A stretch of DNA of 64,000 nt from Rebecca billardiae RCC1528 (taxonomy: Eukaryota > Haptophyta). The position numbers and the translations under genes were made by a program. The notes below the pieces were generated by a model. It was not told the origin of the DNA. It saw only the letters and a program-made list of their open reading frames with translations, and made no database searches. The stretch covers positions 3,162,001 through 3,226,000 of the forward strand of contig OZ251224.1 in assembly GCA_965240325.2 (NCBI GenBank), given 5' to 3'. Shown in pieces: positions 9,576 through 20,790 of this stretch. How positions within the stretch are numbered: the first letter of the stretch is position 1; every line of letters starts with the position of its first letter.

Positions 9576-12014
9576 ATGGCGGCGGTCTCGCCGAATCAGT
9601 CGTCGGAGCTGCACGCGGATGAGCACCCGTCTGAGCTCGCGGGCAACGAAGCCTCCATCGTGGCCGCGGCCATTGCCGATCTGGGGCTCGGTGCTGATGG
9701 CTCGAGCGCGTGCAGCCACCCGGCGGGGGAGGCGGGGGCCCAGCCGCCGGGGGGCAGGAAGAAGGAGCGGCGGGCCACGTACCAAGCCGAAACGCCGCCG
9801 CACATCAACCTCGGCCGGCGCTTGTCCGTCCCAGTCAAGCCCACGACCGACACTTTGAATCCGATGCCGCACTCGGTGCCGTCCTATGGCATGGACAACT
9901 GCCCCAACCCCGTGCTCTTCGACGTGAAGCCCGCGTCGACGGATCGGCTGGTGGTCGTGATGGCCGGCCTCCCCGCGCGCGGCAAGACCCACATCGCGCG
10001 CCGCGTGAAGAACTACCTCACCTTCTTCCACGGCGTCGCGTGCGAGAATGTGAACCTCGCCACGTACGGCAAGAAGTCGCCGGACGTCGACGCGTCGGAC
10101 CTGAACGACCAGCTGGGCAGCCTCGAGGAGAAGGGGCCGCTGGCGGAGGCGCGCGAGGAGGCCATCTCCGAGGTCAAGCGCTTCCTCGCCGAGAGCGAGG
10201 GCGACGCCTTCTCGAAGGTCGTCTTCTTTGACGGCACCAACGCGACCGTCGACCGGCGCGCGTGGATCCTGCAGAGACTGAAGGGCCTGGGGTGCAAGGT
10301 GCTCTTCATCGAGTGCGTGTGCAACAACCGCGCGCTGCTCGAGGAGAACATCCGCGCCGTGCACACCTGCACCCCCGAGTACGACGGCATGACCTTCGAG
10401 GAGACGGTCGGGGACGTGCGCCGCCGGTGCGAGGCGTTTAAGAAAATCTACCAGCCGATTAATTGCGACGGGCGCGAGTCGCATCTGCCGTGGATCCGCG
10501 TGATCGACTGCGAGCAGTACATCATCAACAACGTGCACGGTACGCGCGGATGCCCCCGCGCGCCCCTGCGCGCGCAGCGCGCGCTCGCGCGCTCGTCCGG
10601 GCGCGGTGCCGCTGCGTTTGTTTCTCTGCCTGAGGCACTCATCGGCCCGTGGGGCGCGCACCGCGCCGTGCCGTGCCGTGCGCGCGGCCCCTCTCGGCGG
10701 CGCAGGCTACTTGCAAGGGCGCATCACGCAGCTCGTGATGAGCCTGACGAACGCGCCGCACCGCATATACCTCTCGCGCCACGGCCAGTCCGCGTACAAC
10801 GAGCTCGGCAAGATTGGCGGCGACTCCGGCATCACGGACGAGGGCAAGGAATACGCGAAGAAGCTCGCGGAATATGCAGAGAAGGTGATTGCGCGCTCGA
10901 AGACGGACGGCAGCGTGCTGCCGGCGCGGCTGTGGACGTCGGGGCTGCGCCGCACGCAGGAGACCGCGCAGTTCATCTCGCACCCCACCATCGTGTACGA
11001 GCTGCCCGAGCCGCTCGGCAAGAGCGAGTGGGTGCAGATGCACCCGCGCGCGTGGCGCAACCTCGACGAGATCTACGCGGGCGTGTGCGACGGCATGACA
11101 TACGAGGAGATCCAGGAGGTGTTCCCCGAGGAGTTCGAGCTGCGCAAGCGCGACAAGCTGGGGTACCGGTACCCGCGCGGCGAGTCGTACCTCGACGTGC
11201 TGCACCGCCTCGAGCCCGTCGTGATGGAGATGGAGCGGTGCAAGGAGCCGCTCCTCGTGATCGCCCACCAAGGCATCCTGCGCCTCATCTACGCCTACTT
11301 CATGGGGCTCTCGCGCGAGGAGGTGCGCGGCGCTCGGGGCGCGGGGCAACGGCGGTGGCGCAGGCGCGGCGGGCGTGGGCGCGCCGCGCCGGCTCGGCGC
11401 CGTCTCACCCTGCCCCCCGGTGTGCCGGCGTGCTGAGCCTCGCGCCGTGCGCACCCTGCGCCCTCCCTCTACGCACGCGCCGCGCGCGCCGCGCGCCCCG
11501 CGCGCCGCAGGCTCCGTTCGTGTCGATCCCGCTCAACACGGTGATCGAGCTCACGCCGGGCACCTACTCGTGCCTCGAGAAGCGCGACCTGCTGCACACC
11601 AAGATGTCGATCAACTCGGACGGCCAGATGGAGCCCGAGCTCAACCTCCCGACCGGCCTGAAGCCGAAGGCCTCGCGGCTGAGCAAAGCGGAGGACATGT
11701 CGCAGCTCACCTTCCAGACGTACCGAGTCGAGTCGCCGATGCGCGGCCTCGAGCTGAGGCGGCAGATGAGCGAGCGCTCGATGAGCGCGTCCGCGTCCGA
11801 GGAGGCAAGCTCGCAGCACCAGCGGAGGCGGCGGACGGATGACGGGCAGCTCGAGGGGCCCGAATCCAGCACGCCGCCGCAGCTGGGCTCGGCCACGCCG
11901 CCCAGGCCAATGCTGAGGAAAGAACGTCGATCGTCTACGGAGCCGCTCGATGTTACACATCTTCAGCCGGAGCTCTTCGTCGAGCCTTGGGACGACGATC
12001 CACCCTCGCATTGA
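9576..12014 (+). CDS. PFKFB-like: 6-phosphofructo-2-kinase / fructose-2,6-bisphosphatase
   Basis: Three exons (9576-10539, 10706-11322, 11511-12014; GT-AG, phases agree) give 694 residues. The enzyme makes and breaks fructose 2,6-bisphosphate, the signal that sets the balance of glycolysis and gluconeogenesis. The kinase half has the Walker A motif GLPARGKT (about residues 131-138) and FFDGTNA. The phosphatase half starts after intron 1 with YLSRHGQS (catalytic His at about 347), GGDSG, YRYPRGESYLDV and AHQG (second His at about 508). The N-terminal 110 residues and the C-terminal 115 are Ser/Arg-rich (RRATYQ, RRLSVP, RQMSERSMS) and could be phosphorylated. The starch-binding domain found at the N-terminus of plant enzymes is not seen. 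Both active sites look intact, so it should be bifunctional. Confidence 0.93.
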   Translation: MAAVSPNQSSELHADEHPSELAGNEASIVAAAIADLGLGADGSSACSHPAGEAGAQPPGGRKKERRATYQAETPPHINLGRRLSVPVKPTTDTLNPMPHSVPSYGMDNCPNPVLFDVKPASTDRLVVVMAGLPARGKTHIARRVKNYLTFFHGVACENVNLATYGKKSPDVDASDLNDQLGSLEEKGPLAEAREEAISEVKRFLAESEGDAFSKVVFFDGTNATVDRRAWILQRLKGLGCKVLFIECVCNNRALLEENIRAVHTCTPEYDGMTFEETVGDVRRRCEAFKKIYQPINCDGRESHLPWIRVIDCEQYIINNVHGTRGCPRAPLRAQRALARSSGRGAAAFVSLPEALIGPWGAHRAVPCRARGPSRRRRLLARAHHAARDEPDERAAPHIPLAPRPVRVQRARQDWRRLRHHGRGQGIREEARGICREGDCALEDGRQRAAGAAVDVGAAPHAGDRAVHLAPHHRVRAARAARQERVGADAPARVAQPRRDLRGRVRRHDIRGDPGGVPRGVRAAQARQAGVPVPARRVVPRRAAPPRARRDGDGAVQGAAPRDRPPRHPAPHLRLLHGALARGGARRSGRGATAVAQARRAWARRAGSAPSHPAPRCAGVLSLAPCAPCALPLRTRRARRAPRAPQAPFVSIPLNTVIELTPGTYSCLEKRDLLHTKMSINSDGQMEPELNLPTGLKPKASRLSKAEDMSQLTFQTYRVESPMRGLELRRQMSERSMSASASEEASSQHQRRRRTDDGQLEGPESSTPPQLGSATPPRPMLRKERRSSTEPLDVTHLQPELFVEPWDDDPPSH

Positions 12015-12304
12015 TGACGCCGCGCCGGCCGAATGCCGATCTGTACACAGTACAGTCTCAGAAGTCGGCTGCTGGTCATGCATGAATGATTATGATCCGG
12101 AGGGCGGCGCCGCGGCGATGGCATGCCAAACTATGCGCACATCAGCGCCTACAGTTTGCTAAGAGGAAGAAATGACGCACACGGCTCAGGCAAGATCTAT
12201 CCGAATCCGCGTAGATCAGTAGCCTCTCGCGACTACAGCGCATCAGACTCACTGGCAACTGGCACTCGGCCACGTGCCATTCGTCGACAGCTCTCGTCGA
12301 CGAG
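12015..12304. other. Convergent gap between PFKFB-like gene and 7TM/TIR-like gene
   Basis: 290 bp between two stop codons. No coding frame or structured RNA seen; it presumably holds the two 3' ends. Confidence 0.5.
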
Positions 12305-15300
12305 TCATCGTGATGAAGTTGCCACTGTCGTCCTCGTCATCGCCCTTGGGAGCTGCTGCTGCAGCCGTCGCACGAGCGAATCGCCACCGTCACGCAGGCT
12401 GTGGCCAGCAAGCTGGGCGCGCGTCGGGTGAACGTCACCACCGTCCGCCTGGGCGTTGGCACCGGCACTTCGTCTTGCAGCCGATGGTGACTGCGCACCG
12501 CGCGCCAACGGGCCGACGCCTGCAGCTGCTGACCTGCCACCGTGCCCGCTGGGGTCCCGATGGTCCAGCGCCCACGAGAAGGCAGCGAGCGCTTGCTTCA
12601 CCGCGAGCCGCACCTCGTCGTTGAAGAAGTCGATCGGCTCCGGCGGTTGCGGCCTCGTCCGATCTGCCGCCTGCGCCGAGCCTTGCGCGTCTGTCGGCGC
12701 GCTTGCTCCGCCGTGCCCGTCGGTGCCGCCACGGCTGTCGCTCTGCCAGCGCGAATTCGAGTCGGAGCTCCCTGTGCTTGAGTTGCGGCGTCGGCGCCAT
12801 CGGCCCAGCCCGGAGCGGACTGGGATCCAGCGCGCCTTGGACTCGCGAGGGTCTGCCGACAAGCTGCCGTGCGACCAGCTCAACGCACCGATGGACGCGT
12901 GCATCCCGCCCGCGCCGCCCGCACCGCCCATCACGCGCGAGGTCGGATTCCGGTGCTCCGAGTCTGGACGAGCGTCCACGCCCATCTCGGCCGCGCGCGC
13001 CGCCGCCTTCGCGGCCTCCCCGTAGTCCTCCGCAATCAAGGACAAGATCATCCGCAGGTCCTCCTCGTTGCTCGCGACGGCGTTCCGCCCGTCGAACGAG
13101 ATCAGTGAAGCCTCGACCCGCGCGCGGTCGGCGACGAGCGTGCGTGCCAGCTCGTACTGCTCGGAGGGCGCCGTCGTGAGGTGGAGCGCCACACGGCCCG
13201 CCGCGCGCTGAGCCTGCATCATCTCGACTGCGGCGGCACGCGGGCGGAGCGGCGTCAAGGGGCGCGCGGGGTCGGCGCGGTGAGGGCTCGGCCGCGCGAG
13301 CGAGCGCGCGCGACACTCGCGCACGCCGCACGCCGCGCGGCGCTCGGCGCGCGCACAGAGGCACCACGCCCTCGTGAGGCAGACGGGCGCGTGCCACGGG
13401 TCGAGGACGACGACCACGTTGCCGACGGACCCGATGATCTCCTTGATGTGCAGCACCTCGGAAACCACGTTGTGTTGGCTGCGGGGCGGAGGGGCGCCGC
13501 GTGCGGAGGGGAGAGCGGCCGTGAGCGGGCGTCGTGCGCGCGCGATGCTCGCAGGAAGCCGCCGCACGGCCACACACGCGCGCGCGCGCGCGCGCGCGCG
13601 CGCGCGCACGCACGCACGCACACGCACGCACACGCGCACGCACACATACACACCGGATACACATGACGTCGATCCACAGGAACGTGCGCGAGCTCGAGAG
13701 GTCGTGCATTCGGATGTGCGAGTCGACAGCATCGAGAAGCTTGGTGAAGGAGCACTTCTGCGCGTGGCTGACGAAGAGCGTGGCTGTGGACACCGCCGAG
13801 TGGCCCCCGTGCGTGCGCACGCCGCTCGCGCGCAGCGTCTCCGCGAGCGACATCTGCCGCCCCTCCGTCAGCTGCCGCACGATGGCGCCGACAGCGTGCG
13901 TCGGCGTGCTCGCGTCGACGTCGTGCTGCGCGGCAAACTCGCGCAAGTACTCGGGCGAGACGCCGAGGAGGAGGCGCTCCTGGTTGCGGAAGGGGTGCAG
14001 GAACGAGCTGCCGTTGCTCTCGCGCGACGCCCGCCTGCCTCCTTCGGGCGAGACCCGCGAGGTCCGGCTGTGCTGCCGCAGCGACACTGTCGCGCCGCCG
14101 CACGCGGCCAAGGCCTTGCCCGCGAGATCGCACGCGAGATCGAACCCGAGCCGTAGGGGCCCACGCGGCGGCACGACGGCGAGCGGGCGCAGCGCGTCGA
14201 CCTGCACCCACGAGAGCGCGGAGAGCAGGCTAAACTGCAGCCCGATCACCCCGAACACTCTGCGCGGGCCCCAGTAGCAGTAGATCACCGCGAAGCCGCA
14301 GCACGCGGCCACCGTCGAGAGCACGGCCGTGAGCTGGAGCGAGCGGAGCAGCGCGCGCATCAGCGGAGCGGGCAGCCCGCGCAGCCCGCGCTGCGCGCGG
14401 CGAGCGATGGTGAGCGCGAGCGCGGCCATGAGGATCGGCATGACGCCCGGGCTCACCGTCGTGTAGAGGAGCTCCATCACGAAGTGGTACGTGAAGAAGT
14501 ACGTGAGGGAGACGGCGAGGTCCGCGCACACCATCACGCACGCGAGAGCAATCAAAATGCGCCGTGCGGCCGGCGAGAGGCGCTCGGTGGCCATGCCCGC
14601 GTGCGCGCACGCCTCCTCGAAGTACACGAAGAGCAGCGCCGTCGTGAGCGTCGCGAACGGCATCGAGATCGTGTGCAGCATGATCGCGAAGCCGAACGAG
14701 AAGACCCCCCGCGAGAAGATCGGGTCGATCCCGAGGTAGGTCGCGCGCTGCAGTGCGATGCACAGCTCGATTGAGAGCAGAAGCACCGGGATGGTGGGGC
14801 GCAGCCGCCCGGCGGCGCGCTTGTACGCGTACAGCCGGCAGGCCGCGAGCTCCGCAACCGCGAGCGACTGCAGCACGAGCACGGCCTGCCACAGCGGCCA
14901 CGCAGGCGAGCTCCACAGCTCCTCCCACCGACTCAGACTGGGCGTGACCCGCGCGCGCACGCCGCCGTGCTCGCGCGCGTCGAGCAGAGGGAGAGCGTCG
15001 CGCTGCGTGAGCTCGAAGGCGACGGGCGTGTCCGTTCGCCGATGGTCCCCGAGCCACCAGTAGTTCTTCGCCAGCCCCGGCTCGTAGTCGAAGACGCGCG
15101 CCATGTCTGGGTTGAAGAGGGCGTAGGCGAGGGCGCCCTCGCGGCCGGCGGCGCGCGCGTGGCGCTCCAGGCTGCAGAGGACCATGTTGGGGTCGATGTG
15201 CACGACGATCGCGCCGGCAAGCGGGCGCGGCCCCGTGTACCGCGTGCAGTTCTCCGCATGGCCCCGGAAGGCCTGATCGTACACCCACTCCTCCGCGCTC

Positions 15301-15461
15301 GTCAGGACGAGCGGCCCCGAGAGGTCAAAATCGGTCGGTGTGAAGTGGAGCCGCGCGGCGATCAGCTGCAAGCCAAGCAGCTCTGGCGGGCCGTGCGTCA
15401 CCGTCAGCTCGCCAGCGACCGCCGCCGCCAGCACGACGGTCGCGAGGAGGGCGCCTCGCAT
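12305..15461 (-). CDS. Seven-TM receptor-like protein with cytosolic TIR-like domain
   Basis: Three exons (15461-13654, 13478-13357, 13227-12305; GT-AG, phases agree) give 950 residues. The chosen ATG starts a clear signal peptide (MRGALLATVVLAAAVAGE); an upstream in-frame extension would bury it. Residues 20-185 look luminal, with an N-glycosylation site (NCT). Seven hydrophobic helices run from about 190 to 425. A basic linker leads to a domain at about 555-720 with LFVSHAQK, TFLWIDVMCI, VVVVLDPWHAP, RAWCLFEM and SFDGRNA. This pattern resembles TIR-like domains common in algal and choanoflagellate proteins, where I recall FVSHAW...RAWCLWE. Here the usual Trp after RAWCL is Phe, because intron 2 splits that codon. 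The tail from about 745 is Ser/Gly-rich. A sensor role is inference. Confidence 0.7.
13561..13655. repeat. CG/CA dinucleotide repeat in intron 1 of the 7TM/TIR-like gene
   Basis: A long (CG)n run followed by CACG, CACA and CATACA units fills the donor side of the intron and reaches almost to the splice donor at 13653. Dinucleotide runs like this are prone to length change and can form Z-DNA. Confidence 0.8.
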
Positions 15462-16025
15462 GTGGGCTCCGACAGGTAGTCGCCGGGCCCCCCGTCGCTT
15501 GGGCGGCACGGGGCCACCACCAAACACACAGCAGGCTGTCTTTTACCCCCATCGATGTTTCGCGCGCATCAACAATCAACATCGTCACCGGACCTGAGAG
15601 GGGCGGTCGCAATCGAGAAGAAACATTTTCATATTGACGTTCAACACCCTCTTGAGCAACTTAAATATATCGCGTTGTCAAGGTGATAAAGTACAATCTG
15701 GGTGCAACCGACGCGGGTGCAGATGATGAAAATCTTATAATCGGTTCGCTTACCCACTTAATGATCATGCATCACTTATGGTCGTATTCATCAAGCTTTT
15801 TTTTTAAATTCCCCTTTATAACGGGCTCCGGGTGATCAGACTGGCGGCCGAAGCCTCCAGCCCTACCCTGGCCAGCCCCCATCAAGCCCTTGTATTTATT
15901 CTCCCTCGGCGTCCGAGAGCCGAGAGGCGAGAGCAGCCAAGGGGCTGGTCGCAGTCTCTTCAGTCGGGCGGTGTCGCCGGTCGTGCATGCAGCCCGAAAT
16001 CACTCCGGCACTCAGCGTCGCATTG
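15462..16025. other. Intergenic region, AT-rich core
   Basis: 564 bp between the start of the 7TM/TIR-like gene and the stop of ZNHIT2. An AT-rich stretch at about 15610-15825 includes a T run followed by TTTAAA. This is likely promoter sequence for the 7TM/TIR-like gene. No coding or RNA gene seen. Confidence 0.5.
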
Positions 16026-17258
16026 TCAGAGTATTCGCACCGTCCTGACTCCCGATCCGGCCGCGCCGCCATGCCCATTCGGGCCATTGTCGCCGCGCCC
16101 GCGACTGTGGGCGGCCAAACTGAGCTGATGCTCATGCACGTTGCCTGCGAGCGCGAGGCAGGTGGCCTGCAGCTCGTGCTCGTCGTGGCTCAGCCACCAT
16201 GACACCATGAAGAGCACCTTGCGCAGCGCGAACCTCCATCGCTTCTGCTCGGCGGCCGAGGCGGTGGCCGTCGGGCGCGCTCCGGCATCGGCGCGGGCTG
16301 CCGTGTCGCGCACGCTCTCCAGCGCCGACGAGAGCAGGACGTGGAGGTCGCTCAGGCTGAGTGCGACTGCGCCCGCCGCACCGCATAGGGCACGCGCATC
16401 TGACAGCACGGCCGCGTAGAACGCCGCCGATGTGCGCGTGCGAGGATCCGCGCACCGCGTCGCGACCGACGCGAGCGCTGCACGTGCTGACACAAACGCG
16501 CGCCGCTCGTCGCCACTCAGGGCGGCGGAGAGCTGCAGCGCGCACGTCGAGGCGTCGGCGGGGTCCGTGTGCGGCTCGGAGTCAAAGAGTCGCACGAGAT
16601 ATGCGTACGCAACCACGGCCTCGAGGACCACGTATCGGAAGCTGTGCGGCGGCGAACGTGACGTCAGCGTGCTGAAGGCTGGCACAGTGGGCAGCATCGC
16701 AGGCGCGGCCGGCGCGGCGCACCCAAAGTGGCCGTCCGCACGGCGGGAGATCGAGGCGAGGTCCACTCGCGTCCACCACGGCTCAGACCTGTCCATCTGG
16801 CGCAGAAGCGTGCCATTTGCCACGTGCCGCTCGAAATCGCGCCGCTCCTCCGCAGTGAGCTCGATCTCCTCCACACGATCGGCTTCAGCGAGCGCCGCGA
16901 GCCTGGCGACGCGCTCAGCATCTGCCCCGCCTGTCGCCGTCAGCTCGCCCTCAGCGTCCTCGTCGCCGTCTGCTGTGAGACCGGCACCGACATCGTCGCC
17001 GCCGTCGAGATTGTGGGCGTGCATGCGCTTCAGAATGTCTCGCATGGCCGCAACGTCATCCGGCGCCGCGCGAGACGCCCGCAGCGCGGTTTCCACCTGC
17101 TCGCGATGAAACTGCTCTGTGCAGCCGGCGTCGTGGGCCTTGTAGCACGCGACGCCGCAATACTGCACAGCGCATCGTGGGCACGTGTATTTGGCAAACT
17201 CGCGGGTGCACACCGAGCAGACCCGCGCCGCGTGGCCGCTGTCCTCCATGATCGTCAA
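16026..17258 (-). CDS. ZNHIT2-like: HIT-type zinc finger protein, ZNHIT2 family
   Basis: Single exon, 410 residues. The zinc finger at residues 14-46 has C14, C17, C26, C29, C34, C38, H42 and C46, which is exactly the HIT spacing C-x2-C-x8-C-x2-C-x4-C-x3-C-x3-H-x3-C. It runs on into EQFHREQVETALRA, as in ZNHIT2. The body keeps EPWWTRV (about 160) and a helical block VVLEAVVAYAYLVRLFD, also placed as in that family. ZNHIT2 works with the R2TP chaperone and the AAA+ RUVBL1/2 proteins in assembling the U5 snRNP; this is knowledge from other organisms. Two start codons (17258 and 17249) are possible; I chose the first. Confidence 0.85.
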   Translation of the reverse strand: MTIMEDSGHAARVCSVCTREFAKYTCPRCAVQYCGVACYKAHDAGCTEQFHREQVETALRASRAAPDDVAAMRDILKRMHAHNLDGGDDVGAGLTADGDEDAEGELTATGGADAERVARLAALAEADRVEEIELTAEERRDFERHVANGTLLRQMDRSEPWWTRVDLASISRRADGHFGCAAPAAPAMLPTVPAFSTLTSRSPPHSFRYVVLEAVVAYAYLVRLFDSEPHTDPADASTCALQLSAALSGDERRAFVSARAALASVATRCADPRTRTSAAFYAAVLSDARALCGAAGAVALSLSDLHVLLSSALESVRDTAARADAGARPTATASAAEQKRWRFALRKVLFMVSWWLSHDEHELQATCLALAGNVHEHQLSLAAHSRGRGDNGPNGHGGAAGSGVRTVRIL

Positions 17259-17480
17259 GCGGGTCGGGGTGACGCCATCGTGAAGACGTACGGGAATCCG
17301 GGGAGCGCTCCTGCCGCCCGCCGCCGCGGGGCGCCGCGCTGGGCTTTTTGTTCGGAGTCTAAAAAATTAAGCTAGTACTGTCATTGCCGACTATACTAAT
17401 ACAGCCGAGCCAGTACGCTCTACGCTGGCAGGATCACAGCCGGCTCACAGCCACTTTCGGCGTATCCCGCACGACGGACG

Positions 17481-18083
17481 TCAGGCAGCTTTGCAACGCT
17501 CGATCAGCGGGATCGCGAGCTTGCGCCACAGCCAGAATGCGGCCATGCCATGCGCCCACGCCGTCACCGCGGCGTTGACTGCAAAGCACGGCGCGAGGAG
17601 TAGCGAGAACTGCGGCCACGAGAGGTCATCTGTGCGCTCGCGGACGAACGGCCCGAGGGCCAGGGCGAGGCTGACTTTGATCGGGCGGATGAATGTTCCC
17701 ACGCCGACGTACATCGTCGTGAACGTCGGGCTCAGCGCGCTGCCGCGCGCCCGGCTGACGACCAGCGCGGCGGCGAGGAGGACGGTTGCATTGACGATGC
17801 TCGCGATGGCGTAGCAGAGCAGCATGGAGCGCGAGGTTGACACAAGCCCGTGAGAACTGGTCCCCTTGCTCCCAGCCGCGGCGCCGGACGACATGCGCCC
17901 GCGCGCTCTATGCTCCACGGGGAGGCTTGAGTCACGCGCATGCGTTTTGGCCAGGACCATGGTCGGCGGTGTGTAGAGCCGGGCGGTTGACGTGGCCTGC
18001 GAGAACGAGAGGATGGGGTCTGCGCGTGCCGTTCGCCAGGTGAGTGCGCACACGGCGAGCAGCAGCCGTCGTGTGTTGTGCAT
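17481..18083 (-). CDS. Small hypothetical membrane protein with signal peptide
   Basis: A single exon of 200 residues starting at MHNTRRLLLAVCALTW, a plausible signal peptide. Upstream in-frame sequence is low-complexity and unlike coding sequence. There are two hydrophobic segments: about 105-125 (LLCYAIASIVNATVLLAAALVV) and about 165-185 (LLLAPCFAVNAAVTAWAHGMAAFWLW). Between them lies FIRPIKVSLALALGPFV. The layout reminds me of DUF1279-like organelle proteins, but I cannot confirm that. It ends in a basic IERCKAA. The neighbouring NUF2 gene is divergent, 448 bp away. Confidence 0.55.
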   Translation of the reverse strand: MHNTRRLLLAVCALTWRTARADPILSFSQATSTARLYTPPTMVLAKTHARDSSLPVEHRARGRMSSGAAAGSKGTSSHGLVSTSRSMLLCYAIASIVNATVLLAAALVVSRARGSALSPTFTTMYVGVGTFIRPIKVSLALALGPFVRERTDDLSWPQFSLLLAPCFAVNAAVTAWAHGMAAFWLWRKLAIPLIERCKAA

Positions 18084-18531
18084 CGGCGCCGTCGTGCGCG
18101 AGTTGGCCAGGCGGGGCGGCGGACGCCGCGCGCTTTGTGCACGCGTGCACGCCATAGCGGCCATGTCCATGTCCGCGACAGAGCCCACAAGAGTGCTGCA
18201 GTCGTGCGTCCGGACCGATCCGGAGCCTGCCCAGCGGCAGGGCCGACGACACGCACGGCTGCTCGTTTGAAAAGGCCTTGGAAGGGACAGCCGCCATAGC
18301 TCGGCACACGAGCAGCGCCGGCACGCGCAGGTGCGCGGGGCGCGCGGCGCGCGGCGTGCGTGCGCCCAGCGCGGGCGCGCCGCGTTGGACGGCTCGGGTT
18401 CTTGCTGGGGCGCATGCCATCGTGTGCTCCCCCGCTGACTTTGTCGGGCCTGCCCACGCGGGATGGCGTGGCTGCGGGCTCGCACGCAGGCTCTGCACGT
18501 GGTGTGCGGCCGCACGCAGCAGCGCGGCGTG
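18084..18531. promoter_or_regulatory. Divergent promoter region between membrane protein gene and NUF2
   Basis: 448 bp between two divergent start codons. GC-rich; no TATA box or other element I can name. Confidence 0.4.
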
Positions 18532-20156
18532 ATGAAGAAGCAGTACTCGTTTCCCATCCTGGAGGATGACGACATCCTGCTCTGCCTGCGAGAGCTGCAG
18601 GTGAATGCGCAGGAGGCCGACCTGGTCAACCCGACGCCACAGACCGTGCACTCCATCTACACGCACTTCCTCGACATCCTGATGAACGTGACGCGCGACG
18701 ACCTGATGCAGCCGCAGTTCACATCGACGCTCGAGCATCCGGAGCTGCACGAGGATTCGATCCCGATGCTCACGTTCCTGCGCGCATGGTGCGGCTCTGG
18801 CCGTCTCTCGCCACCTCCCCGCCCTCTGCCCCGTGCCCGAGCGCCGTGGCGCTCCTGGCAGCTCTGACAACACGCGCCTCGACGCGCGCGTGTGTGCGCC
18901 CTGGCGCTCTGCGTGCGCAGCCACAAGCTGATGCGCACCACCGGGATCAACGACTTCACGGTGAAGGACGTGCTCTACCCCGAGCGCGGTCGGCTGCGCC
19001 GCAACCTCTCCGCGGTGATCAACTTTGCCAAGTTTCGCGAGGACCGGATGGAGCGGTACCAGGAGTTCACCGCCGAGGCCGAGGGCTTCGTCAACCAGAA
19101 GCAGGCGCTCGAGGCGGAGAACAACAAGCTGCTCACGGAGATCCGCGCGATCAACGCGCAGCGCGCGTCCGAGGAGCCGCGCGTGCAGGAGCTCGAGGCC
19201 GAGAACGCCCAGGTCGCCGCGCAGATCGCCGGGCTCAACCAGCAGCAGGCGGCGATGAAGGAGGCGGCGCAGGCGCTCAAGGCGCGCTGGCAGGAGGTGG
19301 GAGATCAGATCTCGGAGACGAAGTACAAGCTGCTCAACGCCAAGCAGGAGCAGGACCACCTGCGCGCGCAGATCGTGCCGTCGCCTGAGAAGCTCAAGCA
19401 GGTGCGCGGCCGCTCCCGCGGCGAGTGGCGCCGCGGCGCCTCGGCTCACGCGCGCGCCGCGCCCCCCGCGCGCCGCCGCGGCAGACGCTGCAACAACTGG
19501 GGGAGTCGATCGAGTCGGAGAAAGAGAACATCTCGAGGTGCCACGAGAAGCTGCGCAAGCACACGCTGGCGAGCGAGGCGATCGGCGGCGCGGAGAAGGA
19601 CGTGCGCAAGGTGCTGCAGCTCGTGTCCGACGTGGAGGCGGAGGAGGCGCGCGTGAACAAGCTGAGCAAGGAGAACGACGAGTGCCGCGCGCAGCTCAAG
19701 GCCAACGACGAGGCTTTGCACGAGTCGACGTTCAAGGAGCACCAGCTCAAGCGGCAGATCAACAGCATCCAGGAGCGCACGTCGCGGCTGCACAAGCAGC
19801 ACACCTCGAAGCGCGAGACGGCGGCGGAGGCCATGCAGGCGGCCTCGCGCGAGTGGGAGGAGGTGACGGCCGAGCGCGAGGCTGTCGAGCATCAGCTGGC
19901 GCAAGGCGAGCAGCTCGTGCGCGCCGAGCGCGAAAAGGTGCGGCCGCGGCCGCGCGCGCGCGCGGCGACGCACCGGGCGCGCGCGTGCCTCACGCGGCCG
20001 GCCGCGCGCGCCGCGCGCCGCGCCGCGCAGTTGCAACGGCTCAGAGCGCAGCACGAGGCCGAGGTGTCGCACATCACGCAGAAGCGCGAGCGGCTCACGC
20101 AGCAGGTGGACGCGTACCACGCGCAGCTGCTGGGCGCCGTGCGCGCGTCGTCGTGA
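18532..20156 (+). CDS. NUF2: Kinetochore protein NUF2
   Basis: Four exons (18532-18788, 18921-19401, 19485-19937, 20031-20156; GT-AG, phases agree) give 438 residues, close to the usual length. The start MKKQYSFPIL opens the calponin-homology-like head, which continues through ELHEDSIP and, across intron 1, FLRAC-HKLMRTTGINDFTVKDVLYP. This head is typical of Nuf2. From about residue 130 the protein is a continuous coiled coil with short exons. Nuf2 pairs with Ndc80 in the Ndc80 complex, which joins kinetochores to microtubules. The split cysteine codon at the first intron confirms the exon join. An upstream in-frame extension to 18463 exists but lacks family similarity. Confidence 0.93.
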
Positions 20157-20570
20157 GGCGCGCCCGGTGCCGCGCGCTATTTATTGGAGCGCTCTCCGAG
20201 GCGCGCGCTGCGCGTGCGGCGCCCTGCTGGCTCGTCTCCTGCGCTGGGCGTGCGCAAGCCAGCACCCGGCCATCCGCCTTCCCACCCAGAGGTACTGGAG
20301 CCGAAGCTGCCAGGGGGCGTTGCCCGAGTCGACATCCTCGCGTGGCGGCTGGACTTGACCACCTTTGGCCGCCGTGCAGGCGTGCTTGAGCTGCTGAAGA
20401 TCCGCTCGAGACCGAGTGCACGAGCAGATCAGCAGCTGCTGCGCTGGCATCACTGCGATGCCACCCGGCCACTAGCTTACTGCTAGTTGTGGGCCTGGTG
20501 ATACAGCCACAGGGTCTCACACTCACAGCCTCTCGGACTCGGCTGCCGACGGTCTCTGGGACTACTGAGA

Positions 20571-20655
20571 GTATATATATATATATGACCGCGTTCCGCG
20601 GTCCTTTTCCGTAGAACGAACGTAGTTCAGGGCCCGCGGTGGCGGTGCACCCTCC
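20571..20655 (+). repeat. Stem-loop dispersed repeat, copy 1 of 3
   Basis: A TA-dinucleotide run is followed by GACCGCG-TTC-CGCGGTC (20587-20603), a perfect 7-bp hairpin, then CTTTT and a shared tail through GGGCCCGCGG and GCACCCTCC. The same block recurs at 24789-24860 and 47089-47160 in the same orientation. Confidence 0.85.
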
Positions 20656-20790
20656 ATCGCAGTCGTCTATTGACAGACCCGGAGTTGCATGCCCGTACAA
20701 CTAGACTCCAGCGGCGCGCCGCCGCCCGCCGCGCCCGGGGCGCGGGCCCATCGGCGCACTTCGCAGCCGCTGGCGCGGCGCCGATTGTGT

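Noticed and set aside
13561-13655. Possible repeat array of the CRISPR type
   Set aside because: It is a simple CG/CA dinucleotide run inside an intron; no spacers, and the genome is eukaryotic.
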